Source: JAIBJN01 sp963825255
GTDB taxonomy: Bacteria > Actinomycetota > Thermoleophilia > Gaiellales > Gaiellaceae
DNA: 64,000 nucleotides
NCBI GenBank assembly: GCA_963825255.1
Contig: CAWGSF010000001.1
Location: 496,001 to 560,000 of the forward strand
Direction of reading: 5' to 3'
The notes below the pieces were generated by a model. The model was not told where the DNA came from. It saw only the letters and a list, made by a program, of their open reading frames with translations, and did not search any database. Both the position numbers and the translations under genes were made by a program. The number at the start of each line of letters is the position of its first letter. The first letter of the stretch is position 1. This document shows, piece by piece, positions 45,257-53,347 of this stretch.

Positions 45257-45416
45257 GTGGCTCCCCCGACGACACCTGTCGACGCCTGGCGGCTGCAAAC
45301 CGTCGCCAGTCATCGTCCTCGGTCGCGCTCAGGCTTTGACACTGCGCGCTCCCTGCGTCCTTGCCTGGCTCGGTTTTCGCACGCCCGGCATTCGACAATG
45401 CCGCCGGAGGAACCAC
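45257..45416. repeat. Small intergenic element with imperfect terminal inverted repeats (copy 2)
   Basis: The 160-bp spacer inside the etf operon is bounded by imperfect inverted repeats of about 25 bp (45257-45282 and 45392-45416); tip GTGG, mismatches mostly transitions, one bulge. Inside are the same two blocks as in the element at 508-673: 45315-45328 and 45353-45366. The tips differ from copy 1. No gene is seen in it. It may fold in RNA and modulate etfA relative to etfB. Confidence 0.55.
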
Positions 45417-45418
45417 TG

Positions 45419-46378
45419 ATGGCGACTCTCGTCTACCTGGAGGACCACGAGGCCGAGCTCGTCCGCGGCTCCCTCGGCGTCCTCGCCAAGGCCGCGCAGC
45501 TCGACGGCGACGTTGCCGCCGTCGTGTGCGGATCCGGCGTCGCCGCGCTCACCGCGGAGGCCGGACGACACGGCGCCGCCCGTGTCTACGTCGCCGACGA
45601 TCCCGCCCTGGCGGCGCCGCTTCCGCAGCCGAGGGTGGACGTCCTCGCCCGTCTCGTTCCCGAGCAGGGCATCGACACGGTTCTCTTCGGCGCCTCGGTG
45701 CTCACTGCCGACATCGCAGCCGGCCTCGCCGTCCGCCTGGGAGCCGGTCTCAACTGGGATCTGGTCGACCTCGAGCGACGGGACGGCACGCTCGTCGGGC
45801 GACGCCCCGCGTTGCAGGACTCGATCTACGCCGAAGTGGGCTGGAAAGGCGAGCCCCGTCTCGCGCTCATCCGCTCGGGCACCTTCGAGCCCGTCGAGGC
45901 CGGCGGCGAGGCCGAGGTCGTCGAGATCCCCGTCGAGCTCGAGGACTTCTCCACGCGGGCGGTGATGCTCGAGCGCGCCCACGCCGAGAGCGAGGGCCCG
46001 TCGATCGAGGACGCCGACGTGATCGTCGCCGGCGGGCGGGGCCTCGGCCAGCCGGAGAACTTCTCGCTCCTCGAGGACTTGGCGAAGGCTCTCGGCGGTG
46101 CCGTCGCCGCGACGCGCGCCGTCGTCGACGCGGGCTGGTACCCCTACGCGGCGCAGGTGGGCCAGACCGGCAAGACCGTCGCCCCGCGGCTCTACATCGC
46201 CTGCGGGATCTCCGGCGCGATCCAGCACAAGGTCGGCATGCAGGCGGCCGGCACCATCGTCGCCATCAACAAGGATCCGAACGCCCCCATCTTCGAGTAC
46301 GCGGACCTGGGCGTCGTCGGCGACCTCCACCAGATCGTGCCCCGGCTGACCGAGCTCGTGAAGGCGAGGGGAGCATGA
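45419..46378 (+). CDS. etfA: Electron transfer flavoprotein alpha subunit
   Basis: A 319-residue ETF alpha subunit. The C-terminal FAD domain is clear: VAGGRGLGQPENF, ATRAVVDAGWYPYAAQVGQT, GKTVAPRLYIACGISGAIQH and INKDPNAPIFEYADLGVVGD. It carries electrons from acyl-CoA dehydrogenases to the ETF-quinone oxidoreductase encoded next (ATGA overlap). Only the start region is separated from etfB by a repeat element. Confidence 0.95.
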   Translation: MATLVYLEDHEAELVRGSLGVLAKAAQLDGDVAAVVCGSGVAALTAEAGRHGAARVYVADDPALAAPLPQPRVDVLARLVPEQGIDTVLFGASVLTADIAAGLAVRLGAGLNWDLVDLERRDGTLVGRRPALQDSIYAEVGWKGEPRLALIRSGTFEPVEAGGEAEVVEIPVELEDFSTRAVMLERAHAESEGPSIEDADVIVAGGRGLGQPENFSLLEDLAKALGGAVAATRAVVDAGWYPYAAQVGQTGKTVAPRLYIACGISGAIQHKVGMQAAGTIVAINKDPNAPIFEYADLGVVGDLHQIVPRLTELVKARGA

Positions 46379-48075
46379 GCGCACGTCCCGCCGACTTCCC
46401 GCCGCCGTTCGACTGGCGGGAGTTCGTCGCGGAGCCGACCGACCCGCCCGACGAGCGGATCGACGTCGGCGTCCTCGTCGTCGGCGCGGGCCCGGCGGGC
46501 CTCTCCGCCGCGATCCGCCTCGGGCAGCTCCTCGAGGAGAGCCCCGACGTCCGCGAGGACCTCGGCGACGTGCCCGTCGCCGTGGTCGAGAAGGGCCGGG
46601 CCCCCGGGGCCAACCTCCTCTCGGGCGCCGTCGTCAACCCGCGCGCGTTCCGCGAGCTCTTCCCCGGCCTCCACACCGAGGACATGCCGTTCCGGACCCC
46701 GGTCGTGCGTGAGGGGCTCTACTACCTGACGCGCACGCGACACCTTCGCGTCCCCCTGCCGCCGACCATGTGGAACCACAACCATCACGTCGCCTCGATC
46801 TGCGAGGTCGGGCGCTGGCTCGCCGAGCGCGCGGAGGAGCTCGGCGTCACCATCGTCCCGGAGACGAGCGCCCGCACGCTCCTCGAGCAGGGCGGCCGGG
46901 TGCTCGGCATCCGGACGGGCGACCGGGGGCGGGGCAAGGACGGCGAGGAGCTCCCCAACTTCGAGCCCGGGTCCGACATCCGCGCCCGGGTCACGATCCT
47001 CGCCGAGGGGACGCAGGGCCACCTCGCGGGCATCGCCTCGGCCCGCTTCGGCCTGACCGAGGCCCCGCAGGTGTACGCGCTCGGCGTCAAGGAGCTCTGG
47101 CGGGTTCCGCGCCCGCTCGACCGGGTCATCCACACGATGGGCTGGCCTCTACGCGGCGGGAAACGGTACCGGGAGTTCGGCGGCAGCTTCATCTACCCGC
47201 TCGACGCCGAGCACGTCGCCATCGGCATGGTCGTCGGGCTCGACTCGACGGACGCCACTCTCTCGGTCCACGACCTCCTCCAGGAGCTGAAGACCCATCG
47301 GTTCGTGCGCGAGATCCTGGCCGGAGGGACGCGGGTCGAGTGGGGAGCGAAGACGATCCCCGAGGGCGGGCTCCAGGCGCTGCCGAGCAGGCTCTCGTTC
47401 CCCGGCGGGATGATCGTCGGCGACTCCGCGGGCTTCGTGAACGTTCCCGCGCTCAAGGGGATCCACTACGCGATGAAGTCGGGGATGCTCGCCGCCGAGA
47501 CCGCCTTCGACGCAATTCGGCCCGGGGAGACGGCCTGGGCGCCCGGGGCGCTCGACGGCTACGACGACGCCCTGCGTGACAGCTACGTGTGGAATGACCT
47601 CCGCCGCGTCCGCAACATGCGGCCGGCGTTCAGCAACGGCTTCGTCCGCGGGTCGCTGATTGCGGGGCTCTCGCTCAACACGCTGGGCAAGATCCCGTCG
47701 GGGACGAAGGAGCTCGATCGCGACGCCGAGGTGCCCGTCGAGGTCGGAAGCCGCGCCGCCCGGTATCCGGCCCCCGACGGCGAGCTCGTCTTCGACAAGC
47801 TCTCGAGCGTCTACCTCTCCGGGAACAAGACGCGGGACGACGCGCCGAGCCACATCCGTGTCGACCAGAAGGTGCGACGCGAGGTCGCGGAGGCGTGGGC
47901 GCACATGTGCCCGGCCCACGTCTACGAGCTCGGGGACGACGCGAGCCCGGCCGGGAACGTCGTCGACCTCGAGGTGACCGCCTCGAACTGCGTCCAGTGC
48001 GGCGCGATCACCGCGAAGGGCGGACGCCTGACGCCCGCCGAGGGCGGGGACGGTCCCGAATACTCGTTGATGTAG
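46375..48075 (+). CDS. Electron transfer flavoprotein-quinone oxidoreductase, one cluster cysteine missing
   Basis: A 566-residue FAD protein passing electrons from ETF to the quinone pool. The FAD motif VLVVGAGPAGLSAAIRLG, the GANLLSGAVVNPRAF quinone/FAD region and the GDSAGFVNVPALKGIHYAMKSG block fit the family. At the C-terminal ferredoxin-like end the first ligand (MCPAHVYE) and the next two (NCVQC) are present, but the third of the usual CxxCxxC is Ile (CVQCGAI), and the DP after it is changed as well. The normal 4Fe-4S cluster would lack one cysteine ligand. No frame error is visible there. Confidence 0.9.
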   Translation: MSARPADFPPPFDWREFVAEPTDPPDERIDVGVLVVGAGPAGLSAAIRLGQLLEESPDVREDLGDVPVAVVEKGRAPGANLLSGAVVNPRAFRELFPGLHTEDMPFRTPVVREGLYYLTRTRHLRVPLPPTMWNHNHHVASICEVGRWLAERAEELGVTIVPETSARTLLEQGGRVLGIRTGDRGRGKDGEELPNFEPGSDIRARVTILAEGTQGHLAGIASARFGLTEAPQVYALGVKELWRVPRPLDRVIHTMGWPLRGGKRYREFGGSFIYPLDAEHVAIGMVVGLDSTDATLSVHDLLQELKTHRFVREILAGGTRVEWGAKTIPEGGLQALPSRLSFPGGMIVGDSAGFVNVPALKGIHYAMKSGMLAAETAFDAIRPGETAWAPGALDGYDDALRDSYVWNDLRRVRNMRPAFSNGFVRGSLIAGLSLNTLGKIPSGTKELDRDAEVPVEVGSRAARYPAPDGELVFDKLSSVYLSGNKTRDDAPSHIRVDQKVRREVAEAWAHMCPAHVYELGDDASPAGNVVDLEVTASNCVQCGAITAKGGRLTPAEGGDGPEYSLM

Positions 48076-48104
48076 AAGCCGCCGCCGCCGCGATCGCAGG
48101 CCGC

Positions 48105-49016
48105 GTGCACCGGACGCCGCTGCTCTCCTCGGACACCCTCGGGCGCGCCTTCGGCGGTCGGGCCTACCTCAAGGCCGAGCTCTTCCAGAAGACCGGGAGC
48201 TTCAAGCCGCGCGGGGTCATCGCCAAGCTCGCCGCGCTCGGCCCCGAGGAGCGGCGACGCGGCGTCATCGCCGCCTCGGCGGGCAACCACGCCGCCGCGC
48301 TCGCCTACGGCTGCGCCCTCGAGGGCATCGACTGCCTCGTCGTCATGTGGGACGGGGCCAGCGAGCTCAAGCGCGCCGCGGCCGTGGGGTACGGCGCCGT
48401 CGTCGACACGCGGGCGTCCGGGCCGGGAGACGTCTTCGAGCGGCTCGCGGAGCTCGAGCAGGAGACGGGCCGCGTCCTCGTCCACCCGCACGAGGATCCG
48501 CTCGTCCTCGCCGGCCAGGGCACCGTCGGCCTCGAGATCGCGGAGGACCGTCCGGACGTCGAGGTGGTCGTGGTGCCGGTCGGGGGCGGCGGGCTGGTCA
48601 CCGGGATCGCGTCGGCGCTCCCGGGCCGGCGCGTCGTCGCCGTCGAGCCGGTCGGATCCGCGGCCCTCGGCGAGTCGATCCTCGCCGGTCGGCAGGTCAG
48701 GGTCGAGCCGAGGTCGATCGCCGACGGCCTCAACACGCCGCTCGCCGGCGAGCTCCCCATTCGCGTCTGCCGCGAGCTCGGCGTCGAGTTCGTCCTCGTC
48801 ACCGAGGAGGAGATCGAGCAGGCGTTCCGCTTCCTGTACGAGCGGGCGAAGCTCGCCGCGGAGCCGGCGGGGGCCGTCGGGGTGGCCGCGCTCCTGGCCG
48901 GCAAGGTGCCCGATGTCGAGGCCGCGACTGTGGCGGTCGTCGTCTCGGGAGGCAACGTGGCTGCCCAAACGGCCTCTGGTATCCTCAAGCGAAAGCACCC
49001 CGAGGCCGAGAAATGA
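48105..49016 (+). CDS. PLP-dependent threonine dehydratase family protein
   Basis: A fold-type II PLP enzyme with the Schiff-base lysine in TGSFKPRG, the SAGNHAAALA loop, the glycine loop VPVGGGGLVTG and a C-terminal VVVSGGNVAA. It resembles catabolic threonine dehydratase/serine racemase. Homology begins before 48105, at VDVEAAAAAIAGRVHRTP (from 48066), but no ATG, GTG or TTG exists in that frame between 48060 and 48105. Either an unusual start is used or a base is wrong near the ETF-QO stop. It overlaps rpmE (ATGA). Confidence 0.82.
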   Translation: MHRTPLLSSDTLGRAFGGRAYLKAELFQKTGSFKPRGVIAKLAALGPEERRRGVIAASAGNHAAALAYGCALEGIDCLVVMWDGASELKRAAAVGYGAVVDTRASGPGDVFERLAELEQETGRVLVHPHEDPLVLAGQGTVGLEIAEDRPDVEVVVVPVGGGGLVTGIASALPGRRVVAVEPVGSAALGESILAGRQVRVEPRSIADGLNTPLAGELPIRVCRELGVEFVLVTEEEIEQAFRFLYERAKLAAEPAGAVGVAALLAGKVPDVEAATVAVVVSGGNVAAQTASGILKRKHPEAEK

Positions 49017-49234
49017 AGGCAGACATCCATCCCGAGTACGTCATCGCCACCGTTCGCTGCTCCTGCGGTAACGAGTTCCAGACCCGTTCGACGAAGCCCG
49101 AGCTCCATGTCGAGATTTGCTCCGAATGCCATCCGTTCTACACGGGCAAGCAGAAGCTCGTCGACACGGGCGGCCGGGTGGAGCGCTTCCAGCGGCGCCT
49201 GGAGAAGGCCGGCGCCCGCCGCGGCGAGCAGTAG
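49013..49234 (+). CDS. rpmE: 50S ribosomal protein L31
   Basis: A 73-residue L31 of the zinc-binding type: RCSCGNEF and ICSECHPFYTGKQK provide the cysteine ligands. It starts with MKADIHPEY as usual. It opens the conserved actinobacterial translation cluster that continues with prfA, prmC and tsaC. Confidence 0.96.
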   Translation: MKADIHPEYVIATVRCSCGNEFQTRSTKPELHVEICSECHPFYTGKQKLVDTGGRVERFQRRLEKAGARRGEQ

Positions 49235-49249
49235 AGGACCCTTCCGGCC

Positions 49250-50167
49250 GTGAGCTCGGCCCCCATCGGCGGGCAGGCGGTCCTCGAAGGCGTGATGATG
49301 CGCGGCCCGTCCGCGTGGTCGGTGGCCGTGCGCAAGCCCGACGGCGAGATCGCGGAGGTCAACCGGCCGATCTCGTCGTTCCTCCTCCGCCACCGCTGGG
49401 CGCGGCTCCCGATCGTGCGCGGGGTCTTCGCGCTGGGCGAGTCGCTGGCGATCGGCTTCCGGGCCCTCGCGATCTCGGCGAACTACGCGGCGCAGGAGGA
49501 GGGCGACGACGGTGAGGTCGAGACGGAGCTCTCGCGCGGCCAGCTCGCGTTCGCGTTCGCGATCGCCATCGGCTTCGCGCTCCTTCTCTTCAAGGTCTCC
49601 CCGGCGCTGATCACGAGCTGGCTCCCGATCGACTCGACAGGCGCCTTCGTCGTCGTCGAGGGCCTCGTCCGCGTGACGATCTTCGTCCTCTACCTCGTCC
49701 TCATCGGGCTCCTGCCCGACCTCAAGCGCGTGTTCCAGTACCACGCCGCCGAGCACAAGGCCATCAACGCCTACGAGGCCGGCGACGAGCTCGACCCGGA
49801 GGCGGTCCAGCGCCACAGCCTCATCCACGTGCGCTGCGGGACGGCGTTCCTCCTCTACGTCATGGTCATCGCCATCTTCGTCTTCGCCTTCGTCGGCCAG
49901 CCCGGGTGGTTCTGGCTCATCGTCTCCCGCATCCTCCTGCTGCCGGTGATCGCCGGCATCGCCTACGAGGTGATCCGCTTCGCCGGCCGCTACCCGCAGA
50001 ACCCCGTCCTGCGCACGATCCTCGCGCCCGGGCTGTGGCTCCAGCGCCTGACGACGAGGCAGCCGTCGCTCGACCAGATCGAGGTCTCGATCCGCGCTCT
50101 CCGCGAGGTGCTCCGCCTGGAAGGGCGGCTCACCCCCGAGGAGCGCCGGGTCGAGGTCATGGCCTAG
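49250..50167 (+). CDS. DUF1385 membrane protein
   Basis: A 305-residue protein of family DUF1385. The start PIGGQAVLEGVMMRGPSAW and the central YHAAEHKAINAYEAGDEL block are the family signature. There are about four membrane helices (FAFAIAIGFALLLFKV, LYLVLIGLLP, FLLYVMVIAIFVFAFV, ILLLPVIAGIAYEV). The HAAEHK motif has a metal-binding look. Function is unknown; it is regularly found between rpmE and prfA. GTG start at 49250. Confidence 0.88.
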   Translation: MSSAPIGGQAVLEGVMMRGPSAWSVAVRKPDGEIAEVNRPISSFLLRHRWARLPIVRGVFALGESLAIGFRALAISANYAAQEEGDDGEVETELSRGQLAFAFAIAIGFALLLFKVSPALITSWLPIDSTGAFVVVEGLVRVTIFVLYLVLIGLLPDLKRVFQYHAAEHKAINAYEAGDELDPEAVQRHSLIHVRCGTAFLLYVMVIAIFVFAFVGQPGWFWLIVSRILLLPVIAGIAYEVIRFAGRYPQNPVLRTILAPGLWLQRLTTRQPSLDQIEVSIRALREVLRLEGRLTPEERRVEVMA

Positions 50168-50187
50168 AGCTCGGTTCAGGATGAGCC

Positions 50188-50790
50188 TCAGTGTTCATTC
50201 TGGATCGAGCTCTTCGGGCCGCCTCTGCGTGCCACGACGACGCCGGCGTGCCAGCCCGGCGCGCGACCGCCCGCAGGGGGATCGATCGACTCGGCCTCGA
50301 GGCCCGAGCGCGCGATCACCCAGGCGATCGTCGAGTTCGAGTTCCACATCTCGCCCGCGCCGAGCTCGTCGCGGCCCCACACGGGCGTGGGCACGCTCGC
50401 GGCGAGATCCATCACTCTTCGGGCCGCTTCCGGGTCGTCCGTGAGCCGCCGCGGGCTCTCGACCGCCTCGCCGATGTCCGCGATGACCCCGCCACGCCAG
50501 CGGCGTACCTCGTACCGGAAGACCCGTAGGCGCCCGGCCCAGCGGCTGCCGACGGGGCCCTCCGCGACGACGCCTCTCTCGGCGCCGTCTCCGCCACCGG
50601 CCGGCGCCTGCTCGATCACGAACAGCCCCTCGGGCACGTGGACTTCGAGCGCGGAGTGGTAGAGGTCGAGCGGCGGTCGCCGCTCCAGTCCGGCCGCGAC
50701 GCACTCGAAGGCGCGCCCGTTGAGGCGCACCGAATGGCCGCCCGCGCCCAACGGAAGCCAGTAGAGGTCGATCCCGAGCCCGGTCTCCAC
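50188..50790 (-). CDS. Conserved hypothetical protein with WNSNS motif
   Basis: A 200-residue protein without signal peptide. It starts IDLYWLPLGAGGHSVRLNGR, has LYHSALEVHVPEGLFVIEQ in the middle and ends with GEMWNSNSTIAWVIARSG and PPAGGRAPGWHAG. The conserved His (YHSALEV) and the Asn/Ser cluster could be part of an active site. I recognise the pattern from actinobacterial genomes but know no function. It is on the opposite strand to its neighbours, just before prfA. Confidence 0.65.
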   Translation of the reverse strand: METGLGIDLYWLPLGAGGHSVRLNGRAFECVAAGLERRPPLDLYHSALEVHVPEGLFVIEQAPAGGGDGAERGVVAEGPVGSRWAGRLRVFRYEVRRWRGGVIADIGEAVESPRRLTDDPEAARRVMDLAASVPTPVWGRDELGAGEMWNSNSTIAWVIARSGLEAESIDPPAGGRAPGWHAGVVVARRGGPKSSIQNEH

Positions 50791-50810
50791 GGGGCTATTC
50801 TGAGCCGGTC

Positions 50811-51866
50811 ATGAGCACCGGGTTCGACACTCTCGTCGACGAGCTGGAGCGCTCCTACGTCGAGGCGCAGGAGCGCATGAACGACCCCGGCCTCTACGCG
50901 GACCGGAATGCGGCCGCCCAGGCCGGCCGCCGGCTGAAGGAGCTCGAGGGCCCGTACCGGCTCGCGCAGGAGTGGCGCCAGGTCTCGCGCGACCTCGAGG
51001 ACGCCAAGAACGACCCCGAGCTCGGCGAGCTCCGAAACGAGCTCGCGGTCGAGGCCGAGCGCCTCGAGGAGGAGCTGAAGCTCGCGCTCGTCGAGCGGGA
51101 CCCGAACGACGCGAGGGACGTCGTCGTCGAGATCCGGCAGGGCGCCGGCGGCGACGAGGCCGCGCTCTGGGCCGGCGACGTGTTCCGCATGCTGACCCAC
51201 TACGCCGAGCGCCTGGGGCACACGTGGGAGCCCTTCTCGTCGAGCCCGAGCGAGACCGGCGGCTTCAAGGAGGTCACGTTCGGCGTGAAGGGAGACGGGG
51301 CGTACTCCCACTTCAAGTGGGAAGGCGGCACCCACCGCGTGCAGCGCGTCCCCGAGACCGAGTCCCAGGGGCGCATCCACACGTCGACGGCCACCGTCGC
51401 GGTGATGCCCGAGGCGGAGGAGGTCGACGTCGAGCTCGACCCGAACGACCTCAAGATCGACGTCTACCGCTCCACCGGCCCCGGCGGCCAGAGCGTGAAC
51501 ACGACCGACTCGGCCGTGCGGATCACGCACCTGCCCACGGGGATCGTCGTGGCGATGCAGGACGAGAAGTCGCAGCTCCAGAACAAGCAGAAGGCGATGC
51601 GCGTGCTCCGCGCGCGGCTGCTCGAGGCCGAGCTGGAGCGCCAGCGCGAGGAGCTCTCGGCCCGGCGGCGCTCACAGATCGGAAGCGGCGATCGGGCGGA
51701 GAAGATCCGCACCTACAACTTCCCCGAGAACCGGGTGACGGACCACCGCATCAAGCTGACGCTCCACCGGCTCGACGGCGTCCTCGACGGCGACCTGGGG
51801 GAGTTCACGGAGGCGCTCGCCGCGGAGGAGCGGCGCCGGGCGCTCGAGGCCGCGGCGCCGGCGTGA
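50811..51866 (+). CDS. prfA: Peptide chain release factor 1
   Basis: A 351-residue class I release factor. The GGQ tripeptide that triggers peptidyl-tRNA hydrolysis is in STGPGGQSVNTTDSAVRI, and the C-terminal RNYNFPENRVTDHRI-type segment reads TYNFPENRVTDHRIKLTLH. TATTCT lies 9 nt before the ATG, a near-leaderless start. The prmC gene, whose product methylates the GGQ glutamine, overlaps its stop (GTGA). Confidence 0.96.
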   Translation: MSTGFDTLVDELERSYVEAQERMNDPGLYADRNAAAQAGRRLKELEGPYRLAQEWRQVSRDLEDAKNDPELGELRNELAVEAERLEEELKLALVERDPNDARDVVVEIRQGAGGDEAALWAGDVFRMLTHYAERLGHTWEPFSSSPSETGGFKEVTFGVKGDGAYSHFKWEGGTHRVQRVPETESQGRIHTSTATVAVMPEAEEVDVELDPNDLKIDVYRSTGPGGQSVNTTDSAVRITHLPTGIVVAMQDEKSQLQNKQKAMRVLRARLLEAELERQREELSARRRSQIGSGDRAEKIRTYNFPENRVTDHRIKLTLHRLDGVLDGDLGEFTEALAAEERRRALEAAAPA

Positions 51867-52690
51867 CCCCGCTCGAAGCGGTCCACGACGTCGCGCGCGA
51901 GCTCGACGCGGCCGGCGTGCCCTCCCCGCGCGTCGATGCGGAGCATCTCGTCGGCCACGTTCTCGGATCCACGCGCTCCGGGCTGTACGCGTCCGACCGT
52001 GAGCTCTCGGCCGACGAGCTGGGGCGCCTCGCCGCGCTGGTCGAGCGACGCCGTGCGCGCGAGCCGCTCGCCTACGTGCTTGGGGAATGGGGCTTCCGCC
52101 GGCTGACCCTCGGGATCGATCGGCGCGCCCTCGTTCCCCGTCCCGAGACCGAGGTGGTCGTCGAGCGCTGTCTTGCCCGGCTCGAGGGGGTGCCGCGCCC
52201 GCGCGTGCTCGACGTCGGGACCGGGTCGGGCGCCATCGCGCTCGCCATCGCCGACGAGCATCCTGGAGCGGAGGTGATCGGCGTCGACCGCTCGGCCGAC
52301 GCGCTCGCGCTCGCGGTCGAGAACGCGGGGCGGACCGGCCTCGATCGCCGTGTCGAGCTCCGCCTCGGCGATCTCCTCACGGGCCTCGTGGGGCCTTTCG
52401 ACCTCGTCGTGTCGAACCCGCCGTACGTGCCCGCCGCGGAGTTCGACGACCTCCAGCCGGAGATCCGGCTCTTCGAGCCCTACGAGGCGGTCGTCGGCGA
52501 CGGCCTCTGGGAAGCCGTCGCCCGCGGCGCACGCGACGCGCTCCGCCCGGACGGGTGGCTCGTCCTCGAGTGCGGGGACGGGCAGGCCGCGACGGTCGCC
52601 TCGGGCCTCGAGGCGCTCGGATACGCGGACGTCCTCGCGACGCCCGACCTCGCCGGCCGCGACCGGGTGGTGGAGGGGCGCCGGCCGTGA
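51863..52690 (+). CDS. prmC: Release factor glutamine methyltransferase
   Basis: A 275-residue SAM-dependent methyltransferase. The N-terminal helical domain contacts release factors. The catalytic domain has VLDVGTGSGAIALAIA (SAM loop) and SNPPYVPAAE, the NPPY motif that holds the target glutamine. The substrate RF1 is encoded just upstream. Confidence 0.95.
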   Translation: MTPLEAVHDVARELDAAGVPSPRVDAEHLVGHVLGSTRSGLYASDRELSADELGRLAALVERRRAREPLAYVLGEWGFRRLTLGIDRRALVPRPETEVVVERCLARLEGVPRPRVLDVGTGSGAIALAIADEHPGAEVIGVDRSADALALAVENAGRTGLDRRVELRLGDLLTGLVGPFDLVVSNPPYVPAAEFDDLQPEIRLFEPYEAVVGDGLWEAVARGARDALRPDGWLVLECGDGQAATVASGLEALGYADVLATPDLAGRDRVVEGRRP

Positions 52691-53322
52691 CCGAGGTCTC
52701 GACGCTCGCGGTCGAGGATGCCCTGGCCGCGCTGCGCGCCGGGCAGGTGGTCGTGCTCCCGACGGACACGGTCTACGGGATCTGCGTCGAGGCCTACCGG
52801 GAGCCGCCGTTCCGGCGGCTGCTCGCGCTGAAAGGACGGCCCGAGACGATGCCGGTCGCGCTCCTGGCGGCCGACCTGGACGCGATCCTCGACGCGATCC
52901 CCGAGGCGCGCGGGCGGGCGGCCGTCGTCGCTCGTGCGCTGCTGCCGGGGCCCTACACGCTCGTGCTCCCCAACCCTGCGCGGCGCTTCCGCTGGGCCTG
53001 CGGCACGACCCCGGAGGCCATCGGCATCCGCGTCCCCGATCTCCCTCCGCCCGCGCTCGCCGTCGTCGGGCGGGTCGGCGTCGTCCTCGCCACGAGCGCG
53101 AACGTCCACCGCGGACGCGACCCCGCCCGTGTCGGGGACATCCCGCCGGAGATCCTCGACGGCGTCGGCGCGATCGTCGACGCCGGGGAGCTCCCGGGGA
53201 CGCCGTCCACCGTGATCGACGTGACGGGCCCCGCGCCGGTCGTGCTCCGCGAGGGCGCGGTCGCCGCGGACGAGGCGCACGCACACGTGCGTGCGGCGCT
53301 CGCCACCGAGCAGGGCCACTAG
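52687..53322 (+). CDS. tsaC: L-threonylcarbamoyladenylate synthase (Sua5/YrdC)
   Basis: A 211-residue YrdC-domain protein that makes threonylcarbamoyl-AMP for the t6A37 modification of tRNAs. It has VVLPTDTVYGICVEA, LKGRPETMPVAL, GIRVPD and LATSANVHRG in order. It lacks the extra C-terminal Sua5 domain. GTG start overlapping prmC (GTGA). Confidence 0.94.
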   Translation: MTEVSTLAVEDALAALRAGQVVVLPTDTVYGICVEAYREPPFRRLLALKGRPETMPVALLAADLDAILDAIPEARGRAAVVARALLPGPYTLVLPNPARRFRWACGTTPEAIGIRVPDLPPPALAVVGRVGVVLATSANVHRGRDPARVGDIPPEILDGVGAIVDAGELPGTPSTVIDVTGPAPVVLREGAVAADEAHAHVRAALATEQGH

Positions 53323-53335
53323 CGCGCCGGGCTTG

Positions 53336-53341
53336 TAGAGT
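53336..53341 (+). promoter_or_regulatory. -10 box, leaderless start
   Basis: TAGAGT lies exactly 6 nt before the GTG of the epimerase gene at 53348, with no ribosome-binding site. Confidence 0.45.
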
Positions 53342-53347
53342 CGAGAC

